From NCBI RefSeq assembly GCF_035594125.1, contig NC_087190.1:8483539-8547538 (forward strand): 64,000 nt of DNA, in the 5' to 3' direction. Made by a program: the position numbers and the translations under genes. The stretch is from Scylla paramamosain (taxonomy: Eukaryota > Arthropoda > Malacostraca > Decapoda > Portunidae). The notes under the pieces were generated by a model. The model was given only the letters and a program-made list of their open reading frames with translations. It did not search any database and was not told the DNA's origin. Within the stretch, counting starts at the first letter, position 1; each line of letters opens with the position of its first letter. Below are positions 51,170 to 64,000 of the stretch, piece after piece.

Positions 51170-51654
51170 ACATGCAAAAGCCTCCCTTATGAGGAAATTA
51201 AAGACCTCACCAGAAATCTGTCCTTTGAGTGTTTTTAAGCATGTTAGGCACCAAAACGATAAATAATAAGGAACTCACTCTATGTGGGAATCCAAAACAA
51301 AATTACTGAAAACATGTCTTAGTGTTTTACGTAGAAAAACGCTAAAACTGATACAAACCAACCAATATCAAGAAGCAGAAAAACATTACCAAAAATGTAT
51401 ATTTTGAGTGTTTTTGAGCTTGTTACCTACAAAAAAACGCGAAAATGGATACAAAGCACTCTATATTGGGAAACAAAGGGACATTGCGAGAAGTGTATAA
51501 TGAATGTTTTTTAGTTAAAAAAAAAAAAAAAAAACACGAGGAAAAAAACGCAAAAAACTCGTGTATATGGAGAAGTTTCCTATATAACAAAATGCTGAAA
51601 CTCATGAAAAACATTATTAATTGAGAAACAGAGCAACCTTACTAAATGCGTGTC
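51170..51654 (-). repeat. Inverted HOR segment, complete copy
   Basis: About 485 bp of reverse-complement M10-to-M5 sequence with the shared junction phrases on both sides. It contains an A-run at 51515-51533 in M6. Confidence 0.92.
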
Positions 51655-53104
51655 AAAAACACTAAAAGGCAAGTTTTTCGTAAAAGTTGGTTTTATTCCC
51701 ATGTAATGTGATCACCTTGCTTTTTAGTGCTTTATTGCCTAACATGCTCAAAAACACTCAAAGACACTTTTCTGGTAATGTCATTTTTTTCCCACATAAA
51801 GCTAGTTTAGCATGAAATTTGGGGTTTTGGTAACTAAGAATGTAAAATAAACACTCAAAATACACGCATTTAGTAATGTTGTTCTGTTTTTTTATTAAGA
51901 GTGATATTCATGGGTTTCAGTATTTTGGTATCTTAGAAACTTCTCCATATAACCGAGTTTTTGCATTTTTTGCCTTGTGATTCTGGTGAAACTATAAAAC
52001 ACTCATTATACACGTTTCTCGTTATGTCCTTTTTTTTCCTTATATAGAGTGCTTTGCATCTATTTTCGCGTTTTTTTTTATGTAACAAGCTCAAAAACAC
52101 ACAAAATATACTTTTTTGGTAATGTTATTCTACTTCTTCATATTGGTTGGTTTGTATCTGTTTTAGCGTTTTTCTACGTAAATCTTTTAAAAGACACGTT
52201 TTCAGGAATTTTGTTTTGGATTTCCATATAGAGTGACTTTCATATTATTTATCGTTTTGGTGCCTAACATGCTTTTTGGTGCCTTTTGCTTCCCAATATA
52301 GAGTGCTTTCCATCCATTTTCGCGTTTTTTGTAGGTAACAATTTCAAAAACACTCAAAATATACCTTTTTGGTAATGTTTTTCTATTTCTTCATTTTGGT
52401 TGGTTTGCATCCGATTTAGCGTTTTCTACGTAAAACACCGAAAAGACACGTTTTCAGTAATTTTTTTTTGGATTCCCATATAGATTGACTTCCTTGGGTA
52501 TTATGGTGTTGGTTCCTAACATGCTGGAAAACACTCATCAGACAGTTTTCTGGCAAAGACGTTTAATTTCCCAATATATGTGGCTTTCCATGCAATTTAG
52601 GGGTTTGGTACATAACAGTCCGAAAAAAAAGCTAAATTTAACTTTTTTGATAATATTCTTATTTCATAAAATTTCCTGAACTTTGCCCAAATTTTGGCTC
52701 CTCGTTACCTGTGAAGATGAATAAGAATGAAAAAAAAAATATCGTATTTTAATTTTTTTTTTCTCAATAAAGAGTGTAATTTGTGGCTTTTAGCTTTTTC
52801 GTACTTAATGAACTTAAAAACACTCATAATACACGTTTCTCGTAATGTCCTTTCGTTTCCCAAAAATAGGGTTTTTGCATGTATTTAAGCGTTTTTATTG
52901 GTAACATGATCAAAAACACTCAAAATGTATGTTTTTTCGTAATGTTATTCTTTTTCACCATAAAGTGTATTTTGCATGCATTTTAGTGTTTTGGTATATA
53001 AGGAGCTCAAATACACTTAAAGGCAAGTTCTTGTTAAAAATTGGTTTTATTCCAATGTAATGTGATTGCCCTGCTTTTTTAGTGCCTGTTTACCTAACAC
53101 GCTT
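51655..53104 (+). repeat. Satellite HOR array, forward block 6
   Basis: Forward array parallel to 16881-18150. It shares the M8 variant 'cgtaaatcttttaaaagac', the rearranged junction 'gcctaacatgctttttggtg' near 52263, an M9 variant with 'ttggttcctaacatg', and a GTTACC-type landmark near 52704. It ends in M4 ('tacctaacacgct'), where orientation and divergence change. Confidence 0.92.
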
Positions 53105-55265
53105 TGGAAGTTTTTAAGTTTATAATGTACCAAAACGATAAGACATGCAAAACACCCTTCCTGCAGAAACAAAAACATTACCAAAAACGAGCATTTTGGG
53201 CGATTTTTCAGCTTGTTATGTAGAAAACCGTCAAAATGCATATAAAGTACCCAAATAAGAAAACGAAAAGACATTAAGAGAAACCAGTATTATGAGTTTT
53301 TTTTTCAGCTTATTAGGTACCGAAACGATAAAACGCACGATTTGCCTTCTGTATGGAGAAAACGTGCATTTTAAGTGTATTTAGCTTTGTTAGGTATCAA
53401 ATTTTTGGGATATTGGGAAAATAAACGACATTTCCAGAAACATGTCTTTTGAGAGTTTATGAGTGTGTTAGGCACAAAAAGCTCTTAAAAAGCATGGAAA
53501 GTGTCGTAAATGGGAAAACATTAAGTGTTTTGAGGTACTTACATACCAAACCGCTAAAACGGTTGGAAACACACTTTATGGAGAAACTCAACAGCTTTAC
53601 CAAAAACATGCATTTTGAGAAGTTTTGCGCCTGTTACGTACAAAAACGAAAAAATACATGCAAATAACTCTAAAAGAGGAAAAGAAAACATTAAAAGAAA
53701 CGTATATTTTGAGTGGTATTAAGCTTCATAGGTACCAGAACACTAAAACGTATGAATAATACTCTATATGGAGAAACGGAACAAGATTAAACAACCCTTG
53801 TGTTTTAAGGCTTTTTTCACGTTATTAGGTACCGCAACGCGAAAATGCATGCAAAGCATACTATATGGGGAAAGGAAACATTTCCAGAAACATGTCCTTT
53901 CACTGTTTATGAGCATGTTAGGTACCAAGAAGCTAAAAACCAAGGAAAGCACCCTATAAGAGAACACAAAAGATTACAAAAACTATTAATTTCAGTGCTT
54001 ATGAGCTACTTACATACAAAAACACTTAAACGCATCCAAAACGCTTTGGAAAAACTGAATAACATTACCAAAAAAGCGTGTATTTTCAATGTTTTGAGCT
54101 TGTTACGCAAAAAAAAAAAGTAACCAACGACATTATGAGAAACTTATATATAGAGTGTTTTTGAGTTTCTCAGGTACCAAAACGCGAAAATGCATAAATA
54201 ATACTCTCTTTAGAGAAACACAACAATATTAGATACCAAAACGCTAAAAAGCAACGAAAACTCCCTATTTGGAAAAGCAAAACATTACCAAAAGCGTGTC
54301 TTTTGAGAGTTTTTTGACAGCTACTTACGTACCAAAACGCTAAAATGCATGCAAAGCATATTTTATGGAGAAACAGAATAACATTACCAGAAACGTGCAT
54401 TTTGAGTTTTTTTTTATCTTACGTACAAAAAAAAGCAAAAATGCATGCAAAACATCCTAAAATTCGATACGAAAAGAAATAAAAAGACACTTCATTTATC
54501 AGTGTTTTTGAGATTCTTAGGTAGCAAAATGCAGAAACGCATGTATAACATTATATATGAAGAAACAGAAAAACATTACCGAAAACGTATATTTTGAGTG
54601 TTTTTTCACATTGTTACGTAACAAAAACGCCAAAATGCATGGAAATCACCCAATATGAATAAAATAAAGGACATTACGAGAAAGATGCCATTAGTGTTTT
54701 TGAGCGTCTTAGGTACCAAACGCGAAAACTATTTAGTACCACTGTATATGGAGAAACAGAACATTACCAAAAACGTTTATTTTGTGTTTTTCACAATTTT
54801 ATGTACCAAAACGTCAAAATGACTCCAGAGCACCATCTATGGGAAGATGAAACGATATTTCCAGAAACATGTCTTTTGAGTGTCGATAGTTGTTGTTAGG
54901 TACCAAAGTTATAAAAAGCATGGAAAGCTACCTATATGAAAGAAAAAGTCAACCAAAAATTTATCTTTTGGGTATTTTCAGCTACTTACGTACCATAACG
55001 CTGAGATGTATGCAAAACACCCCTTATTACCATAAACAATTTTTTTTCTTTTTACATATAAAAAGAAACATAAATGCATGCAAAATACTTTGCATGAGGA
55101 AACGAAAAGACATTAGAAGAAACTTTTATAATAAGTGTTATTTTTTTTTTTTTTTTAGGTACCAAGATCTATTTGACGCATTGAAGAACAGTCTATATGG
55201 AGAAAAGAAAAAGATTACTAAAAATGTGCTTTTTGAGTGTTTTTCACATTGATAGGTACGAAAAC
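53105..55265 (-). repeat. Diverged, inverted block of the same monomers
   Basis: About 22 monomers of 75-105 bp in reverse-complement orientation, recognisable by repeated 'ggtaccaaaacg' and 'aaaatgcatgcaaag' cores and 'acattaccaaaaacg'. They are clearly less similar to the HOR monomers than HOR units are to each other, and the 12-position HOR order with A/T spacer is absent. A weak internal order exists. An M3-like core ('ctacttacgtacc' type) recurs near 53545, 54008, 54325 and 54985. An M4-like core ('catttccagaaacatgtc') recurs near 53428, 53868 and 54852. I interpret it as an older or edge-type block of the family. No gene is supported; open frames such as 53845-54123 and 54890-55252 are chance. 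Confidence 0.88.
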
Positions 55266-58200
55266 ACTCTATAAAGAGTGTTATTTGTGGGTTTTAGCTT
55301 TCTAATACTTAACGAACTTAAAAAAAAACTCATAATACACGTTTCTCGTAACGTCCTTTCATTTTCCAAACATAGGGCTCTTTCCATGTATTTTAGCTTT
55401 TTTTATAGGTAACATGATGAAAAACACTCAAAATACATGTTTTTTGGTAATATTATTCTGCTTCTCCATAAAGGGTGTTTTGCATGCGTTTTAGCGTTTT
55501 GGTATGTAAGGAGCTCAAAAACACTTTAAGGCAAGTTCTTGGTAAAAGTTCGTTTTCTTCCCATGTAATGTGATTCCCGTGCTTTTTACTGCTTTATTGC
55601 CTATCACGCTCAAAAACTATTTGGTAATGTCATTTTTTTTCCCACATAAAGCTAGTTTCGCATGCAATTTGGGGTTTTGGTAACTAAGAATGTGAAAAGC
55701 ACTCAAAATACACGCATTTGGTAAAGTTATTCTGTATTCTTAATTAAGAGTGTTATTCTTGAGTTTCAGCATTTCGGTATCTAAGAAAATTCTTTATATA
55801 CACGAGTTTTTGCGTTTTTTGCCTTGTGGTTCTTGTGAAACTATAAAACACTCATTATACACATTTCTCGTAATGTCCTTTTGTATCCCAATATAGAGTG
55901 CTTTCCATCCATTTTCGCATTTTTTGAAGGTAAAAAGCTCAAAAACATTAAAAATATACTTTTTTGGTAATATTATTCTATTTCTTCATATTCGTTGGTT
56001 TGCATCCTGTTTAGCGTTTTTCTACGTAAAACACTTAAAAGACTTTTTTCAGTAATTTTGTGATGGATTCCCATTTATTTATCGTTTTGGTGCCTAACAT
56101 GCTAAAAAACACTCAAAAGACAGGTTTCTGGTAAAATCGTTTAATTTCCCAATATAGGAGGCTTTGGATGCACTTTAGGGTTTGGTACATAACAGTCCGA
56201 AAAAAAAGATAAATTAACTTTTTTTCATAATGTTCTTTTTTCACATAATTTCCCTGAATTTTTCCAGAAATTTGGCATCTCGGTACCTATGAAGATGAAT
56301 AACAAAAAAAATTCCTATTTTTTTTACTTATTTTTTTTCTCTATAAAGAGTGTTATTTGTGGGTTTTAGCTTTTTGGTACTTAAGGAACTTAAAAAAACA
56401 CTCATAATACACGTTTCTCGAAATGTTCTTTCGTTTCTCAAACATAAGGTTCTTTGCATGTACTTAAGTGCTTTTATAGGTAACATGATCAAAAACACTC
56501 AAAATACATGTTTTTGGTAATGTTACGATGTTTCTCCATGTAGGGTGTTTTGCATGCTTTTTTTTTAGCGTTTTGGTATATAAGGAGCTCAAAAACACTT
56601 AAAGGCAAGTTCTTGCTAAAAGTTGGTTTTATTCCTATGTAATGTGATTACACTGCTTTTTATTGCTTTATTGCCTATCATGCTAAAAAAAAAAACACTT
56701 AAAAGACACTTTCCTGGTAATGTCATTTTTTAACCACATAAAGCCACTTTCACATGCAATTTGGGGTTTTGGTAACTAGGAATGTGAAAAACACTCAAAA
56801 TACACGCATTTGGTAAGGTTGTTCTGTTTCTCAATTAAGAGTGTTATTCAGGAGTTTCAGCATTTTGGTATCTAAGAAACTTCTCCATATATAAGAGTTT
56901 TTGCGTTTTTTGCCTTGTGGTTCTTCAGAATCTATAAAACACTCATTATACACATTTCTCGTAATGTCCTTTTGTTAACCAATATAGAGAGCTTTGCATC
57001 CATTTTCATGTTTTTTGTAAGTAAAGAGCTCAAAAACACTCAAAATGTAAATTTTTGGTAATGTTATTCTATTTCTTCATATTGGTTGGTTTGCATCCGT
57101 TTTAGCGTTTTTCTACGTAAAACACGGAAAAGACACGTTTTCAGTAATTTTGTTTTGGATTCCCACATATAATGACTTCCATATTAATTATTGTTTTTGT
57201 GACTAACATGCTGAAAAACTCTCACAACACAGGTATCTCGTAAAGTCGTTTAATTTCCTCATATAGTTAGCTTTGCATGCACTTTAGGGTTTGGTACATA
57301 ACAGTCCGAAAAAAAAGATGAAATTAACTTTTTTGATAATGTTCTTTTTTCACATAATTTCCCTGAATTTTGCCAGAATTTTAGCATCTCGGTACTTATG
57401 AAGAAGAATAACAAAATAAAAAAAATCCTATTTTTTTATTTATTTATTTTTTTTTCTCTCTATAAAGAAGTTTTAGCACGAGTTTTTGCGTTTTTTGTCT
57501 TGTGGTTCTTTTGAACTATAAAACATTCATTATACACTTTTCTCGCAATGTCCCTTTGTTTCCAAATATAGAGTGCTTTGCATCAATTTTCGCGTTTTTT
57601 TGTAGGTAAAAAGCTCAAAAACACTCAAAATATACCTTTTTGGTAATGTTTTTCTACTTCTTGATATTGGTTGGTTTTAGCGTTTTCCTACGTAAAACAC
57701 TGAGAAGACACGTTTTCAGTAATTTTGTTTTGGTTTGCCATATGGAGTGAGTTCCTCATTATTTATCGTTTTGGTGCCTAACATGCTGAAAACACTCAAA
57801 ACACAGATTTCTGGTAAGGTCATTTAATTTCCTCATATGGGATGCTTTGCATGCACTTTAGTGTTTCGTACATAACAGTCCGAAAAAAAAGCTAATAACA
57901 ATCTTTTTGATAATATTCTCTTATCATATAATTGCCCTAATTTTTCCAGAATTTTGGTATCTCGGTACCTATAAAGGTGAATAACAAAAGAAAAAAAAAA
58001 GAAAAAAAAATCTTTTATTTATTTATTTATTTTTTTTATTTTTTTCTAAATAACGAGTGTTATTTGTGGGTTTTAGCTTTTTGGTAGTTAAGGAACTTAA
58101 ATACACTCATAATACACGTTTTTCGTAATGTCCTTACGTTTCCCAAACATAAGGTTCTTTGCATGTATTTAAGCGTTTTTATAGATAACATTATCAAAAA

Positions 58201-61200
58201 CACTCAAAATACATGTTTTTGGTAATGTTATTTTGTTTCTCCATAAAGTTTGTTTTCCATGGGTTTTAGCGGTTTAGTATGTAAGGAGCTCAAAAACACA
58301 TATTGGCAAGTTCTTGGTAAAACTCTTGGTTTTATTCCCATATAATGTGATTACCCTGCTTTTTAGTACTTCATTGCCTAACACGCTCAAGAACAATTAA
58401 AAGACACTTCTGGTAATGTCATTTTTTTCACTCATATAGCTAGTTTCGCATGCTATTTTGGGTATTGCTAACTAGGAATATAAAAAAACACTCAAAATAC
58501 AGCTAAGGAAAATTTGCTAAGGTTGTTCTGTTTCTGAAATAAGATTGTTATTCATGTGTTTCAGCATTTTGGTATCTAAGAAACTTCTTTATATACACGA
58601 GTTTTTGCTTTTTTCTACGTAAAACACTGAGAAGATACATTTTCAGTCATTTTGTTTTGGATTCCCATATAGAGTGAGTTCTTTATTATTTATCGTTTTG
58701 GTGCCTAACTTGCTGAAAAACACACAAAAGACCGATTTCTGGTAAGGTCGTTTAATTTTCTCATATAGGAGGCTTTGCATGCACTTTAGTGTTTGGTACA
58801 TAACAGTCCGAAAAAAAAGCTAAAATGAACTTTTTTTATAATATTCTCTTATATAATTGCCTTGAATTTTGCCTGAATTTTGGCATTTCGGTACCTATGA
58901 AGATAAACAACGAAAAAAAAAAATCCTATTTTTTTTTTTTTATTTATTTTTTTCAAATAAAGAGTGGGTTTTAGGTTTTTGGTACTTAACAACCTTAAAA
59001 ACACTTGTAATATACGTTTCTCGTAATGTCCTTTTGTTTCCAAAACATAAGGTTCTTTTCATGTATTTAAGCGTTTTTATAGATAACATGATCCAAAACA
59101 CTCAAAATACATGTTTTTGGTAATTTTATTCTGTTTTTCCATAAAAATTGTTTTACATGCGTTTTAGCGGTTTAGTATATAAGGAGCTCAAAAACACTTA
59201 AAGTCAAGTTCTTGATAAAAATTGGGTTTATTCAAATGTAATGTGATTGCCCTGCTTTTTAGTGCTTTATTGCCTATCAGGCTCAAAAACACTCAAAAGA
59301 CATTTTTCTGGTAATGTCATTTTTTTCTCACATAAAGCTGGTTTCGCATGCAATTTGGGGTTTTGTTAACCAAAAATGTGAAAAGCTCTCAAAATACACG
59401 CATTTAGTAAGGTTGTTCTGTTTCTAAATTATAAATGTTATTCATGAGTTTCAGCATTTTGGTATCTAGGAAACATCTCCATATCCACAAATTTTTGCGT
59501 TTTTTGCCTTTTGGTTCTTTTGAACTATAAAACACTCATTATACACTTTTCTTGTAATGTCCTTTTTTTTTTCCTAATATAGTGCTTTGCATCAATTTTC
59601 GCGTTTTTTTTGTAGATAACAAGCTCAAAAACACTCAAAATATACCTTTTTGGTAATGTTTTTCTATTTTTTTATATTGGTTGGTTTGCATCCGTTTTAG
59701 CGTTTTTCTACGTAAAACACTGAGAAGAGACGTTTTCAGTAGTTTTATTTTGGATTCCCATATAGAGTGAGTTCCTTATTTATTTATCGTTTTGGAGCCT
59801 AACATTCTGAAAAACACTCAAAAGACAGATTTCTTTTAAGGTCGTGTAATTTCCTCATATAGGAGCCTTTGCATGCACTTTAGGGTTTGGTATATAACAG
59901 TCCGAAAAAATAGCTAAAATTAACTTTTTTGATAATTTTATTTTATCATATAATAGCCCGGAATTTTCCCAGAATTTTGGCATCTCGGTACCTATGAAGA
60001 TGAATAAAAAAAAAAAATAAATAAATAAATAAATCCTATTTTTTATATTTTTTTATTTTATTTTTTTTTCTAAATAAAGTGTTATTTGTGGGTTTTAGCT
60101 TTTTGGTACTTAAGGAACTAAAAAACACTCATAATACATATTTCTCGTAATGTCCTTTCGTTTCCCAAACATAAGGTTCATTGCATGTATTTAAGCGTTT
60201 TTATAGATAACATGATCAAAAACACTCAAAATACATGTTTTTGGTAATGTTATTCTGTTTGTCCATAAAAGGTCTTTTGTTCTTGGTAAAAGTTGGTTTG
60301 ATTCAAATGTAATGTGATTGCCCTGCTTTTTATTGTTTTATTGCCTAACACTCTCAAAAACACTCGAAAGACATTTTCTGGTAATATTATTTTTTTCCCA
60401 TATAAAGCTAGTTTCATATGGAATTTGCGGTTTTGGTAACTAAGAATGTGAAAAACACTCAAAATACAGACATTTAGTAAGGTTGTTCTGTTTCTTAATT
60501 AAAAGTGTTATTCATGAGTTTCAGCATTTTGGTATGTAAGAAACTTCTCTAATACACACATTCGGTAAGGTAGTTCTGTTTCTCAATTAAAAGTGTTGTT
60601 CATGAGTTTCAGCATTTTGGTATGTAAGAAACTTCTTTATGTACACGAGCATTTGAGTTTTTTGCCTTGTGGTTCTTGTGAAACTATAAAACACTCATTA
60701 TACACGTTTCTAGTAATGTCCTTTTCTTTCCTAATATAGAGAGCTTCTCATCCATTATCGCATTTATTATTTTTTTTCTAGGTAACAAGCTCAAAAACAC
60801 ATCAAAATATATCTTTTTGGTAATGTTCTTCTATTTCTTCGTATTGGTTGGTTTGCATCCGTTTTAGCGTTTTTCTACGTAAATCACTGAAAAGACACGT
60901 TTTCAGTAATATTGTTGAAATTGCTGAAAAAACACTCAAAAGACAGGTTTCTGGTAAAGTCGAGTAATTTCTCCATATAGGTGGCTTTGCATGCACTTCA
61001 GGGTTTGGTACATAACTCCGGAAAAAAGCTAAAATTATGTTTTTTATAATGATTTTTTTTTTTTACAAAACTTTTCTCTATAAAGTGTTATTTGTGAGTT
61101 TTAGCTTTTTGGTACTTAAGGAACTTAAAAACACTCATAATACACGATTTTCGTAATGTCCTTTTCTTATAGAAACATAGGGTTCTTTACACGTTTTTAT

Positions 61201-64000
61201 AGGTAACATGATCAAAAACAATCAAAATACATATTTTTGGTAATGTTATTCTGTTTCTCAATAAAGGGTGTTTTACATGCGTTTTAGCGTTTTGATGTGT
61301 AAGGAGTTTAAAAACACTTAAAGGCAAGTTCTTCGTAAAAGTTGGTTTTATTCCCAAGTAATGTGATTGTTCTGCTTTTTAGTGCTTTGTTGCATATTAC
61401 GCTCAAAAACACTGAAAAGACACTTTTCTGGTAATGTCATTTTTTTTCCCCACATAAAGCTAGTTTCGCATGTAATTTGGCAATTTCGTAACTATGAAAG
61501 TGAAAAACACTCAAAATACACAATTTGGAAGGGTAGTTCTGTTTCTCGATTAAAAGTGTTATTCATGCATTTCATCACTTTGGTATGTAAGAAACTTTTC
61601 TATATACACGAGTTTTTGCGTTTATTGCCTTGTGGTTCTTGTGAAACTATAAAACACTCATTATACATGTTTCTCGTAATGTTCTTTTGTTTCCTAATAT
61701 AGAGTGTTTTCCATCCATTGTAGGTAACAAGCTTAAAAACACTCAAAATATATCTTTTTGGTAATGTTATTCTGTTTCTTCATATTGGTTGGTTTCCATC
61801 TGTTTTAGCGTTTTTCTTCGTAAATCTCTGAAAACACTCGTTCTCAGTAATATTGTTGAAATTGCTTCTGGTACAGGTTTCTGGTAAACTCGTGTAATTT
61901 TCCCATATAAGTGGCTTTGCATGCACTTCAGGGTTTGGCTAAAATTATTATTTTTTTTTCTTTACCTAACTTCCCTGAATTTTGCCAGAATTTTAGCATC
62001 TCGGTACCTATGAAGATGAATTACAAAAAAAAAAAAAAAAAAAAGATTGTTGTATTCATTTATTTATTTTTTTTTTTCTCTATAAAGAGTGTTATTTGTG
62101 TGTTTTAGCTTTTTGGTACTTAAGGAACCTAAAAACTCTCATAATACACAATTTTTTGTAATATCCTTTCGTTTTACAAACATAGGGTTCTTTGCAAGTA
62201 TTTAAGCGTTTTTATAGGTAACATGATCAAAAACACTCAAAATTCATGTTTTTGGTAATGTTATTTTGTTTCTCCATAAAGGGTGTTTTGTATGCGTTTT
62301 AGCGTTTTGTTATGTAAGGAGTTAAAAACACTTAAAGGCATGTTGTTGGTAAAAGTTGGTTTTATTCCCATGTAATGTGATTGTTCTGCTTTTTAGTACT
62401 TTGTTGCATATCACGCTCTAAAACACTCAAAAGACACTTTTCTGGTAATGTCATTTTTTCCCACATAAAACTAGTTTTGCTTGTAATTTCGGATTTTCGT
62501 AACTAAGAATGTGAAAAACACTCAAAATACTCACATTTGGTAAGATAGTTCTGTTTCTCAATTAAAAGTCTTATTCATGAGTTTCAGCACTTTGGAATCT
62601 AAGAAACTTCTTTATATACACGAGATTTGCGTTTTTTGCCTTGTGGTTCTTGGGAAACTATAAAACACTCATTATACACGTTTCTCCTAATGCCCTTTTG
62701 CTTCCTCATATAGAGTGCTTTCCATCCATTTTCGCGTTTTTTGTAGGTAACAATTTCAAAAACACTCAAAATATACCTTTTTGGTAATGTTATTCTATTT
62801 CTTCATTTTGGTTGGTTTGCATCCGTTTTAGCGTTTTTGTAAGTAAAACACTGAAAAGACACGTTTGCAGTAATTGTGTTTTGGATTCCCATATAGATTG
62901 ACCTCCTTGGGTTTTATAGTGTTGGTTCCTCATATGCTGAAAAACTTTCATAAGCCAGTTTTCTGGCAAAGAGGTTTAATTTCCCCATATAGGTGGCTTT
63001 GCAGGCACTTTAGGGGTTTGGTACTTAACAGTCCGAAAAAAAAGCTGAATGTAACTTTTTTGATAATGTTCTTATTTCATATAATTTCCTGAACTTTGCC
63101 CGAATTTTGGCACCTCGTTACCTGTGAATATGAATAAGAATGAAAAAAAAAATATAGTATTTTTTTATTTATTTATCTATTTTTTCTCAATAAAGAGTGT
63201 AATTTGTTGCTTTTAGCTTTTTCGTACTTAATGAACTTCAAAACACTCATAATACACGTTTCTTGTAATGTTCTTTCGTTTCCCAAAAATAGGGTTCTTT
63301 GCATGTATTTCAGTGGTTTTATTGGTAACATGATCAAAAACACTCAAAATACATGTTTTTGGTAATGTTCTGTTTCACCATAAAGTGTATTTTGCATTCG
63401 TTTTAGTGTTTTGGTATATAAGGAGCTCAAAAACACTTAAAGGCAAGTTCTTGTTTAAAATTGGTTTTATTCCAATGTAAAGTGTTTGCCCTGCTTTTTA
63501 GTGCTTTACTGCCTAACACGCTCAAAAACACTCAAAAGACATTTTTATGGTAACGTCATTTTTTTCCCATATAAAGCCGGTTTCACATGCAATTTTGGGT
63601 TTTGGTAACTAAGAATGTGAAAAGCAATCAAAATACACGCATTTAGTAAGATTGTTCTGTTTCTCAATTAAGAGGTTTGTTCCAGATTTTCAGCATTTTT
63701 AATGTAAGAAACTTCTCTATATACACGAGTTTTTGCGTTTTTTGGCTTGTAGTTCTTGTGAAACTATAAAACACTCATTATACACGTTTCTCGTAATGTC
63801 CTTTTGCTTCCCAATATAGAGTGCTTTCAATCCATTTTCGCGTTTTTTGTAGGTAACAATTTCAAAAACACTCAAAATACTCTCATTGCTAATGTTATTT
63901 TATTTCTTCATATTGTTTTTTTTTGCATCCGTTTTACCGTTTTTCTACGTAAAACACCGAAAAGACACGTTTTTAGTAATTTTGTTTTGGATTCCCATAT
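55266..64000 (+). repeat. Satellite HOR array, forward block 7
   Basis: Forward units with landmarks near 56282, 57391, 57964, 58890, 59987, 62003 and 63117. The landmark of one unit near 61070 is deleted ('acaaaacttttctctataaag'). Near 57470 M1 joins M6 ('gttttagcacgagttttt'), and near 58612 M6 joins M8, skipping M7, as at 31920. From about 60370 the variant order repeats that of 480-2950: duplicated M5 piece, then M9-deleted units. The last unit has the GTTACC-type landmark. The array continues past the window edge. No genes are seen. Confidence 0.93.

Overview
This is a eukaryotic, gene-poor, AT-rich window, almost all of it one satellite array. About 54 kb consists of diverged copies of a roughly 1.1 kb higher-order repeat (HOR). 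Each HOR unit is itself built from about 11-12 related monomers of 86-100 bp plus an A/T-rich spacer. I see no host protein-coding gene, rRNA, tRNA or CRISPR array. The many 60-110 aa open frames inside the satellite are chance readings of the repeat. The inserted LINE fragments resemble families that I recall as abundant in decapod crustaceans, especially crabs. I therefore suggest a decapod genome, possibly a centromeric or pericentromeric satellite. Both of these are inference.

Layout: 1-13998 is forward HOR array with an inverted stretch and a near-perfect palindrome at 5797-6300 and a pure (TA)n tract at 11392-11512. A 205 bp 3'-terminal LINE fragment with a 4 bp target duplication sits at 13999-14203. 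A 5'-truncated, stop-riddled CR1/L2-like LINE lies on the minus strand at 14574-16628. HOR array follows from 16629 to 44025, with amplified inverted segments at about 16786-16880, 22672-23148, 26467-26955 and 42764-43246. A nearly full-length LTR retrotransposon occupies 44026-50661 on the minus strand. HOR array resumes from 50662 to 53104, with another inverted segment at 51170-51654. The stretch 53105-55265 is a more diverged block of the same monomer family in opposite orientation and without the regular HOR order. From 55266 to the end the forward HOR array continues.

The LTR element is the most informative coding object. Its LTRs differ by only two substitutions and a microsatellite length change, so it is a young insertion. 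Its domain order on the minus strand is gag, protease, integrase, integrase tail, reverse transcriptase, RNase H. That puts integrase upstream of RT in an element whose RT and integrase look Ty3/Gypsy-like, as known for Gmr1-like elements. The copy is broken by a frameshift in gag, a frameshift in the integrase tail and a stop between RT and RNase H. It has no target-site duplication, and its flanks are out of register in the satellite.

The array itself records its history. Variant junctions (inversion breakpoints, skipped monomers, duplicated monomers) recur kilobases to tens of kilobases apart, which shows segmental amplification above the 1.1 kb level.
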